The notes beneath the pieces are model-generated. The model made no database searches and had not been told where the DNA came from. It saw nothing but the letters and a program-made list of their open reading frames with translations. The translations under genes were made by a program, and so were the position numbers. A DNA stretch of 64,000 nucleotides. Source: Owenia fusiformis. Its lineage: Eukaryota; Annelida; Polychaeta; Sabellida; Oweniidae. The number at the start of each line of letters is the position of its first letter. Positions within the stretch are counted from its first letter, which is position 1. The stretch lies in contig CAIIXF020000006.1 of assembly GCA_903813345.2 (NCBI GenBank), forward strand, positions 15,752,348 through 15,816,347, given 5' to 3'. Shown piece after piece: positions 19,101 to 31,100 of this stretch.

Positions 19101-22100
19101 CTTAACAATAACGTCGCCAAAATAACGAAACTGTAACGTACTTACATTACGTCATATATACGTGGCCAATCTAAATTTCTGGTAACGTTGATATGGAACG
19201 TTGTAGGTACAGGAAGATGTGGACTCGCATAGATGTTTAAAGAACGTTACATTTGACTTAAATATCACGTGTCAGGAACGTAGTAGCGACCTCAACAATT
19301 ACGTCACCAAAATAACGAAAATGTAACGTACTTACATTACGTCATAAATACGTGGCCAATCTAAATTTCTGGTAACGTTGATATGGAACGTTGTAGGTAC
19401 AGGAAGGTGTGGACTCGCACAGATGTTTAAAGAACGTTACATTTGACTTAAATATCACGTGTCAGGAACGTAGTAGCGACCTTAACAATAAAGTCGCCAA
19501 AATAACGAAACTGTAACGTACTTACATTACGTCATATATACGTGGCCAATCTAATTTTCTGGTAACGTTGATATGGAACGTTGTAGGTACAGGAAGGTGT
19601 GGACTCGCATAGATGTTTAAAGAACGTTACATTTGACTTAAATATCACGTGTCAGGAACGTAGTAGCGACCTAAACAATTACGTCACCAAAATAACGAAA
19701 ATGTAACGTACTTACATAACGTCATATATACGTGGCCAATCTAAATTTCTGGTAACGTTGATATGGAACGTTGTAGGTACAGGAAGGTGTGGACTCGCAC
19801 AGATGTTTAAAGAACGTTACATTTGACTTAAATATCACGTGTCAGGAACGTAGTAGCGACCTTAACAATAACGTCGCCAAAATAACGAAACTGTAACGTA
19901 CTTACGTTACGTCATATATACGTGGCCAATCTAAATTTCTGGTAACGTTGATATGGAACGTTGTAGGTACAGGAAGATGTGGACTCGCACAGATGTTTAA
20001 AGAACGTTACATTTGACTTAAATATCACGTGTCAGGAACGTAGTAGCGACCTTAACAATAACGTCGCCAAAATAACGAAACTGTAACGTACTTACATTAC
20101 GTCATATATACGTGGCCAATCTAATTTTCTGGTAACGTTGATATGGAACGTTGTAGGTACAGGAAGGTGTGGACTCGCATAGATGTTTAAAGAACGTTAC
20201 ATTTGACTTAAATATCACGTGTCAGGAACGTAGTAGCGACCTAAACAATTACGTCACCAAAATAACGAAAATGTAACGTACTTACATAACGTCATATATA
20301 CGTGGCCAATCTAAATTTCTGGTAACGTTGATATGGAACGTTGTAGGTACAGGAAGGTGTGGACTCGCACAGATGTTTAAAGAACGTTACATTTGACTTA
20401 AATATCACGTGCCAGGAACGTGGAACCAACCTAAACGATGACTTCGCCAAAATAACGAAAATGTAACGTACTTACATTACGTCATAAATACGTGGCCAAT
20501 CTAAATTTCTGATACGTTAATTATGGAACGTTGTAGGTACAGGAAGTTGTGGACTCGCACAGATGTTCAAAGAACGTTACATTTGACTTAAATATCACGT
20601 GCCAGGAACGTAGAACCAACCTAAAAGATAACTTCGCAAAAATAACGAGACTGTAATGTGCTTATGCAACGTCACATATACGTGGCCAGTTTTAAGTTCT
20701 GGTACGTTAATTATGGAACGTTGTAGGTACAGGAAGGTGTGGACTCGCACAGATGTTTAAAGAACGTTACATTTGACTTAAATATCACGTGCCAGGAATG
20801 TAGAACCAACCTTAACGATGACTTCGCAAAAATAGTGAGACTGTAATGTGCTTATGCAACGTAACATATACCTGGCCAGTTTAAAGTTCTGGTAACGTTT
20901 GTCTTGGACCGATGTAGGCACAGGAAGGTCTGGACTCGCACAGATGTTTATACAACGTTACATTTTACTTAAATATCATGTGCTAGGAATGTAGTAGCAA
21001 CCTTAACAATGACTGCAAAAATAAAATAACAGACTGTAACGTGCTAATGCAACGTCACATATACGTGGCCAAGTTAAAGTTCAGGTAACATTAACTATAG
21101 AACGTTGTAGGCAAAGGAAAGTGTGGACACGCATAAATGAGTATACAAGTTACGTTCGACTTAGATATCATGAGCCAGGAATGTAGTACCAACCTTAACA
21201 ACGACTTTGCCAAAATAAAGAGACTGTAACGTGCTTGTCATAACTTCTGGTTACATCAAGTTAGGACAACACATGCAAGGAATGTTCTAGTAACCTTAAT
21301 TATGCCATCAACAAGATATAGTGATAGTAATGACTAACGTCCAGTTAAATGAATCATTACATGAACATAATTTAAAGTTCCTGTACAGGAAGATGTAGAC
21401 ACCGATGTTCAGTAAAATTATATATAACACACTAAGCCTAACATTTTCACATGTGAAGGTAAAACCCAACTAACTCATGCTTTGACTTATTAACAAATGT
21501 ATATCGTTTTTCCAATAATTAATGAGTTAATACACAAGAACTTTTTTGAGCATCCAAATAGAGAATATTGACACACAGAATTGAACTTAAATATAATTAC
21601 AGTCTCGTATGTCATCTATCAAAAATCTATCCTATCGTTAATAAGTTTTATTAAGTATTTTATTAACCCCTAAACGGTTAAGGGGGTGGGGAGATTTGCC
21701 GTTCTGGCTTGTCTTAAAATTGAATTAGGCATATTTTAACTAATAAATCGTGACTATATTGTATTTACTGAGGGATATACACTGTATCAAAAATCGAGCA
21801 TTTAATAACTGATTTATCCTATACTTAGTAGATTATGAGAATTAAATATGCATTGAAATTTCCCATTTTTCCCCAAATTTTTTTTCACATTTTTTAAAAA
21901 AAAAATTTCAATTTTTCAAATTTTATTTTTCAAAATATGAGTTAGGCTATATGAGTTTGATAATCTCAGAAACTTAAAAAAACACTTTAAAACACCAAGA
22001 AAATGTGTATCTTAAGTATATTTTTGAATTTTGGAACTTTATAAGGTATATGACGTACCAAGAACATCAGTAGGTATGAAATACATCTGTTATGTACGGT

Positions 22101-25100
22101 CGGTTTTGGATACAGGGTTTATCCCTCAGGAAATATGTGTATATCCCTTGGTCCCTGCGGTCCCTCGGGATATACACATATTTCCCTTGGGATAAAACCT
22201 GTATCCAAAACCTCCCAGTACATAACCCTTATATATCTCCCGCTCAACTCAGATATCAATTATATTCCCGCATGTTATTTACCTATAACACTACTTAGTA
22301 TGGGATTAACCTTTGATGATCTTTCAATATTTCATTTCCGAGATTGTGCCCAGATCTCGGCAGATCTAATCACCCCCTTTACTATGAATGTAATTATCTA
22401 TAGCCTAACTGTTTAGGGGTTATATTGTTATTTTTCTGAACGGGAATGAATAAATATTCTAATTTGAGCTTGAACAAATGCTCTATTAGTTAACATGGTA
22501 TTGATTTTCAAAAAGCAATAAGGACCATTTTAAGTTGGAAATAAATCTAGAAAAATTGCATGTTTCAGATATGAAGCCATTATATCTATGCAATCTTAAA
22601 AGTACTGTCCCGTTACTTGTTGTAGAGATAAAAATTTAATTCAAACTGGCTTGCTTCTCGGAACAGATATTGTTTATGCTTAGTGTTCATTTTTCCTTGA
22701 AAGCATGAGCTCTCATTGGTCCTCATCACTTTCCAAATGTTTTTTCAAATGACTTGTACAGCTCAGTCGTTGTTTCCCTGGTTGCATGTTTAACACATTG
22801 CCATTTCTGCTTGTTTTTGGACATTTTCCTGGAAAAAATCAATCTATTAAAAAGTATGAAATGTAACCTGTATACCCATACCCACTCTGTATATTTTGCA
22901 GTGTCATTTTCAACCAAAATTGAGCTAGCGATCTATTCTTTACAATCTCAGATACAATATGTCTCAAAGGTCTACAATGTGTTGTAAATCAGTAAGTTAT
23001 TGAGGATTAAAAGTGCGAAAATCGGGAAAATTTTTAAATTCTTCCAAATATAAATATGGAAGCCATATATATAAAATAAAATACATAATTGTAAAATTCT
23101 TTGGTAAAATACTCTAGTATTCCTGAAGTAAAGTCTGCACTTTATATTTTTAGAATAGAATGACAAGGATCTTGCTAGATTTGATTCTGCTGGAAACTTA
23201 ATATATATAAAATACTTCTATAATGAATAATAGATTAACCTGGACTTACCGAAGTCACTTTCCTCGCAACTCCCCAAGCTCAGAGGACTGTAGACTGCCT
23301 AACTTCCAAACCGTCAAATGTTCCATTCTGCTTGTACTGCTAGTTTGTCTGAAATATTTTAGAGACTTGTAGTATAAACATTTTATTAGTTGGTTATCTG
23401 AAAATGCACCTGAGGGTGTAATCTTTCTTCCACCAGATCTGATCTTTGTCTCAGGAGACTTTTTGGGACTACTCTGGGGTAAAACAATCCCTATGCTCAT
23501 CTGTTTATAGATCCCTAGTAGCTTTTTGTACTATCCTTTTGTATTTCTACAGTAGAATCATATAGCCAAAACATTCCTTCGTTGACTCTCATAATCTTCA
23601 TCCAATGATCTAACTAGAGATCTATTTATTAAAATATTCTATTGGATAATAATTTGAAATGTTGGAACGGTAGGAAAGTAGATACCTGAGAATGACTCTT
23701 AACTTTCTGAGATAAAATATGGCAGGTCAACTTCGGGTCAGTGTGACACCTCTAGAAATAATATAGGCCTACCTGATTAGCATAACACCACTCATCTCAA
23801 CACAGCCAAAATCATCTCAGGGTTATCATGGGTGAAGGCTACAACAATCCTGAAAACAGAATAGGTAGATGGGAAAATAGAGGACAATAGTAGTACTTTA
23901 AAAGACTGTTACTTTATTTTATACTTTTATTTCAAATTGTATTGATTAAGATAAGACCTTTAAATTGTGAATATGATGAGTAAATCTACTGAGATGTTTT
24001 AACATTGTGTCAATCAGGATTAAGTTCAAACCTTTTAAAAGAACTTAATTATATAGCAGTCATACTTTTAAAATTTGCACAGGGCGCCAAATTAAATAGC
24101 ACCAAATTAAAGCAATTTACAGTATCTCATTTGCTGTGAAACTGTGAAAGTTAAATAATAACTGCATTAAATACAAATGAATACTTTCTGAAGCAAGGAG
24201 CCACAAATAATGCAAGTTAATTAAATCAAACGATGAAATAATATACCTGATTAGTATGAAACACCATCATCCAACAAGGTCTCAGGGTTATCATGGATGA
24301 AAGCTACAAAAATCTGGTTCATCTCCTACTTCTGAAAACAGAGTAGAGAACTATTGTACACTAAGATGGAAAAACAGATGACAATAGTAGTTTTTTTAAA
24401 GGCTGATAAAAGTTAACTTAACTTAAAAGAAATTAACTTTCATTGAATTCGATCAATAAAAACAAAGCTTAATTTCAGATTTGCTGAAGATGAAATACAC
24501 TTTTCAGTCTCTATCAATTGTTAAAAGGCGTGTGCTTATAACAAACACCATTTCGATTAAAAAATATCAATAATCAGGCCCAGCCCATAGCAAGGATTTG
24601 CCAAGGGGGGTTCATTTTTCAAAAATTTCCAAGGGGGGTTCACATTTGACAATTTTGGCCCAAATATGGACAAAATCACTTGAGAAGTGCTCAAAATGGT
24701 GAAAACTGCATGATTTTGAAAGAATTTTTGGCCAGGGGGGGGGGGGTTCGCCCGAACCCTGCGAACCCCCCCCCCCTGGCTACGGGCCTGATAATCATAC
24801 AGTTTCAAGGAAGGTTGAAGTTCACCTTTCAGTCTCCGTAAATTGGTAAAGGGTGTATGCTTAATATGCTTAATAACAGACACATTTCCACATCAAAAAC
24901 TGTCAAAGGCGAACCTAAATCATAATATGGATAATGTTTGATTTTAAATTAAATTCACAAAAGTTTGCCAGGCATATGTTATATACTAGCCTAAATAAAT
25001 TTCACCCTATGCAGACAGAGCCTGTGGGAAATATTGGGTGCGGCGCAAATGAGCGGAGGATGCGGAGCTAACGGTCATTTTTGATTTTAAAATTGGGATA

Positions 25101-28100
25101 TTTCTGAAACTAAGCCGTTTTGGGACTTCAAATATACCAAGATATGTGTATTTGACACCAAATATCAAAAAATTGTGAAAATAGTAGTGCAATTCATTTT
25201 ATAGCGACGCAGTATGCCTTAAACATTTCCCAGACCTATATATTTTGAGACTATCCTTTTAATACTGCGTCCCCAGCATTCATAAACAAGGCATTAACAT
25301 GACAAAATGTCACCACCTAGTTAGGTCATTGAAGGTCAAATGTCAAATCTTAAGTCAAATCTAAAGTCAGATTTGAACTTCTGAGAACACGTAGATGATT
25401 TAGAAAAAAATTGAAGTCAGTCTAAACAGTATTTGTTAAGTTATAGGAAGTTGTAAGAAATTGTTACAGACGCCGGACGCCAACCTCCAACCACCAACCG
25501 CCGTCGGAAAAAAACGGAGACCATAACAATATGTCACCACTTTTGGTGGTGACATAAAAATGGTGTTCAAGATACACTACCCATGCAAATTATTTTTGCA
25601 TCTTGGAAGCCATGCAGTATCTGTGTGATTTTATAAAAATTCGGAAATGTTCTTCAGATATGAGCCCCCTCTAAATATTGGGTGCGGAGGTACGTTTATG
25701 GAGCTCCTCCGCACCCAATATTTAGAGGGGGCTCATATCTGAAAAACATTTCCGAATTTTTATAAAAGCACACAGATACTGCCTGGCTTCCAAGATGCAA
25801 AAATAATTTGTATAGATAGTGTACCTTGAACACCATTTTTTATGAATGCTGGGGACTCAGTATTAAAAGGATAATTTCAAAATATATAGGTCTGGGAAAG
25901 GTTTAAGGCACACTGCGTCGCTACAGAATGAATTGCGCTACTATTTTCACAATTGTATTGATATTTGGTGTCAAATACACATATCTTGGTATATTTGAAG
26001 TCCCAAAACGGCTTAGTTTCAGAAATATCCCAAATTTAAATTCAAAAATGACCGTTAGCTCCGCACCCCCCGCTCATTTGCTCCGCACCCAATATTTCCC
26101 ACAGGCTCTGTCTGCATAGGGTGAATTTTGGAACATAAATAAATGACATGTGAATTTGCTGGAGTGACGATTTCCCATGTTAAAAATAAGAGAATCTTAG
26201 AGAGACCATACATCATGCGATTTATCGCATTCTACCCCCACTTTAACAAAAACCCGTATGGCCCAGTTATCTACGCCTGACGTTGTTGGTCTACGACATT
26301 TCAGAATCAGGGAGTGGATAACAGGGCCAGACGAGTTTGGTTACCCCCACTTATGTTTTTTACAAATTTAAGTGGGGGTCGTAGAGTAGATAAGATTACA
26401 GTAAAATTTTGAATGTTTGGAACTTCTTTGAATCTAAAAAATAAGCAATTAAAGGACCACATTGAAACAGAACATGTAAAAATAGAAACATTTATACATG
26501 TTCTTACTTTTGTTTATTTTAGTTTGTTTTGTAGTTTAGCTATCATATCTGTGACCTCATATTTCAATGCTTCTCTGCCATGTTATTTTCAAAAAAATTA
26601 AAGAACTCCCTAAATATAGTATGCTATCTATTCACTGGTGATCCGCTCGATTACACTGGTTACCGAAACGGTTCGTTTTGGTAACAAAATGTCGGAACGT
26701 CGAAGGTACGATTTTTCTTTTTTTCTTATTTCACGCATTGTAGGCAGAATCCCCACAACATTTTTTCTCACAAACATGTATCAGCATCATATGTTTTAGA
26801 AAATGAACATGTTTGCGAAAAATAGGCATAGCTCAGAAGACAACAGAATCATCGATTTAATTCCTCACTTAAGTTACACAAACGGTTCGGGTTAAAAGTG
26901 CAGATCTTAAGGTTCAGCTGGAAAGTAACATTTTGGTAAAAAATTGCTATACCTGCACATGTTATTTTCTGGTACAAAATTTAGTATGAAGGCATGTGTG
27001 TATTTCCTTGCTTTTTTCAGGAAAGTATCATTACACTGTCTACTTTTAGTAAACCTGGAAACAGGTCAATGGTAGCTCCTGTGTTGTCTGGAAACTTTGA
27101 AAGAAAATTTGGAAAAATAGAAAGTGTGAAATATCGGAATTTCCTGGAGTTCCCATTGAACTCCTAATAGATATCATTAAAGAAGACAATGTAATGATAC
27201 TTTCCTGAAAAAAGCAAGGCAATTGACAAATGTCTTCATACTTTATTTTGTACCAGAAAATAACATGTGCTGGTATAGCAATTTTTTTACCAAAATGTTA
27301 CTTTCCAGCTGTACCTTAACTGTTTTTCGAAAAAACCGTTTATGTAACTTAAGTGAGGAATTAAATCGACGATTCTATTGTCTTCTGAACTATTTGTTCG
27401 CAAACATGTACATTTTCTAAAGCATATGAAACTGATACATGTTTGTGTATTTCTGCCATCATGATTATCTATCAGGCTAAAGATGGCAATCACTGACTCC
27501 CCGGGCAATGTCTATTCTTTGAAAGAGGTAGATCTAACAGAGATCACCATCAAGATTAAGATAACTGCATAAACTTATCCCGTTCCCCGACTATAGTCCT
27601 GCACTGAGCGCATTCATTTGCCTGTACGATTACAACTTGGGAGAATTATCTACGCCCTTTACACTTAAGATACCTACCTCAATGCATTATAGAACTCAAG
27701 ATGTAACTTCTAATATATTGGAACCGCCAATTTGCCGTTTGGCTGTCCCGGATGTAGCCCGGAAGTACCAATATGGAGGAATTTGACGGTTGAAATAAGT
27801 TAAATGTTACACGCAAATATTGGCAAAACTGCCCTAATTCACGTCACCATACTAGTCAATGGGCAAAAGGGCAAACGCCTGACTTTTTATCTCGAGTTAT
27901 GGATTTATGTGGCCTCACTGGCCTATCTGAGGTTCTAAAGCTATGTCTAAGCTACATCTTGACACTAAACTCAATAGGGGCCAATCATCTACTTTTTGAA
28001 ATAATTGGTCAATTGTGACACTACCCCCTCTCTCTGCAGACACAAATTGAAATTCACAAAAATGAAGGCAAAATTAATACGCCACTTGACTCGAAATTTT

Positions 28101-31100
28101 CCTTCAGATAACCCAAATGAACGCATTTTCAGAAGAAATGGCATGTTGCCATTGCAAAAAGATTACAACTGTGCCTACATACTAGCTTACTGACTCGTCA
28201 TGATCACAATTGTGTTGGGACTACATTTATTTTTGAATACTACTTTTTTCTATTCAGCGGAAGTGACGTATTAGGGCATTTTGGCCATTGCGATTTAAAA
28301 ACGAAAATGTCTTCGTTCTGCCGATAAACCCAGACAATTGTGGATTCAACTACACGAAAAGAATGCTAAATTACCAAGGAATCTATTGAAGTAGGTATCT
28401 GAAGTGTAAGATGAGTAAAAAATTCTCCCATGTTGTAATCGCACAGGCAAAAGATTGAGATGTTCACAGGACCATAGTCCGGGAACGGGATAAGCATAAA
28501 CCATTTGCCATAAACACTTCACCATCCAATCAACACATCTGCGCCAGATCCAAGGGACCGGATCTGACTTGAAAGTCGCTGATGGTTAATTGACCCCTAG
28601 ACCCCTTGTAATTGACCTAACGAAAATTATGAACCGGGAATTATGATTGAAAATCGTGATGAAATTGAATATCAATAACATCGATTCAAATATCAGAATA
28701 TTCAAAAGTTCATTTCAAAAATTATGAAAATTGAAACGATCCCAACTTTCACATGAGATTATTTGTGTTCTCGCTGCAAGTACCGGCCATGGAATGCTTT
28801 CATTTTAGCCTTTGGTGATTGTGTAACATGCATGCATCATTCTTACCTTCGAAAGCTGGCAGTACGGCTCCCAAGTTGCTTTTAAGCAGCAATATTCTTG
28901 AACTTGGAACTGTCCTCCATGTTGATTTCGACGCGGGAATTCCTCTATTTCTATTGGTTGATAGAACAGAATACGATAAAAAGCCGAACGAGACATACAT
29001 CAAATTTGCGAACGATGTACTTTCCGTTTGTAACGCTCGCCCTTGTTGAAAGGGACTAAAATTTTTGTCCCGAGGTCTGACAAATCGCCGGAAGAGTGGA
29101 GTTTTAGTCAATTTACCGATAATTCGCAAACTTTAGTCCCGGTGTAAAAGGGTAGGAGGTCCTATCAAATTATGGTCCTACTTTCCATTGATTTATATGG
29201 TGACCTAAATACAACTCTCCCTTATTATCGTATCCACAATCAGGGCCAGTAAGGGCCTTTAAGAAAGGGGACCATAATCCCCAGGGGACCATAATTTCTT
29301 TTACACCGGCAAGCTCCAGAGGAAGTCGACATGGACATCTATGAAGTTCAGAGGAAGAAAATATGGAATTTTATAACTCTGAGAGGAATAATACATGGAA
29401 ACTTCCAATTTTGAGAGGAAATTGACAATAAAAAAATGCTCAAAAAGGGGGTCTTTGGCGCGGCACATAGGTATTAAGACATGGGCGTAGCCAGGGGGGG
29501 TGCGATGGGTGCGATCGCACCCCCCCCCCCCTATAACCTTTGAAAATATGACCATTGGATAGAGGTAGAAAAGAGCTTTAAAATGCTTTTTATTTGAAGC
29601 TTCTAGCTCAATTTTGAAGGAAGTTGCATCAATTTTTGTAAAATTCAAAAGAAATCTTAATTTTTTGTGTTGCTTATGGCAAAATCGCACCCCCCCTGAC
29701 CGAAAACTGAAAAATTTTCGGCGATCGCACCCCCCCTGACTGAAAGCTGGCTACGCCCCTGTAAGAGGTATATTGGAGTGAACCCCCCGGGACAGAACGT
29801 CAGACTTTTGTCAGCAATAACCCATGGCAAAATTACAACGTCGGAGAAACGTTTTCTTTACATCATATTTCCACTCTCACTCTCAATTACTACGTTAAGT
29901 TCATCTGTGTGAGCCAACATATGCCTGTGCCTCCACCGATCAGTATTTAAAGTTACCACAACTCGAGGCATACATGTATATTCGTTATATATTTAACATT
30001 TACATCACGTCACAAATTAAACGAATTTGTTGAGACCACAACGTCTTTGTCACGTTCTTTTTCACATACATGTATATGTATTTTTCACGTTTAAAACCCG
30101 TTTCGTCAACGTCAAAATTAACTGTTTCGACAACGTTGCAAATAAACCAATTTCGTGAGGACATAGCGTCTTTTTGTAACGTTTCCTGCACTTACAAATA
30201 TTTTTTTACATTTCAATTGAAAACACGTTTCGACAACGTTGAAATTAACCGTTTGCACTACGTTGAAAATGAACCATTTTGGTCAGAAAATGACGTCTTT
30301 GTAACGTGTTTTACAATTACAAATATTTTTCACATTCAAACCATGTTTTGACAACGTTACAATTAGCCATTTTCACTACGTGGCAAATGAACCAATTTGG
30401 TGGGAAAACAAGGACTTTGTAACGTTTCCTAGACTTACAATTATCTTTCACATTTAAAACACGTTACGACAACGTCAAATTTTACTGTTTATATTACGTA
30501 GCAAATGAAACAATTTGGTGAGAACTGCAACGTCTTTGTAACGTTTTCTACACTTACAAATATCTTTCACATTTAAAACACGTACGTTACGACAACGTCA
30601 AATTTTACCGTTTACATTACGTAGCAAATGTACCAAATTTGGTGAGAACGCAACGTCTTTGTAACGTTTTTTACACTTACAAATATCTTTCACATTTAGA
30701 ACACGTTACGACGACATCAAATTTTACCGTTTATATTACGTAGGAAATGAAACAATTTGGTGAGAAGTGCAACGTCTTTGTAACGTTTTCTACACTTACA
30801 AATATCTTTCACGTTTAAAACACGTTACGACAACGTCAAATTTTACCGTTTACATTACGTAGCAAATGTACCAAATTTGGTGAGAACACAACGTCTTTGT
30901 AACGTTTTCTACACTTACAAATATCTTTCACATTTAAAACACGTGACGACAACGTCAAATTTTACCGTTTATATTACGTAGCAAATGAAACAATTTGGTG
31001 AGAACTGCAACGTTTGCTGGGTTATTATACCACATGACAATGTTACTTTTATGTCTGCCGAAGAATTTGACAATGGTCGTTACATGAGTGATGACTAATT

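Noticed and set aside
18547-21240. CRISPR-like array
   Set aside because: Units are contiguous 190-bp tandem copies without unique spacers, in an animal intron.
22092-22416. Two overlapping plus frames
   Set aside because: Both read through a palindrome; the peptides mirror the inverted repeat.
25007-26119. Two similar frames, one on each strand
   Set aside because: They are the same sequence in the two arms of the long palindrome, with no known domain.
28800-29129. 109-codon minus frame and opposing plus frame
   Set aside because: Open on both strands between transposon remnants; no motif and no splice support.
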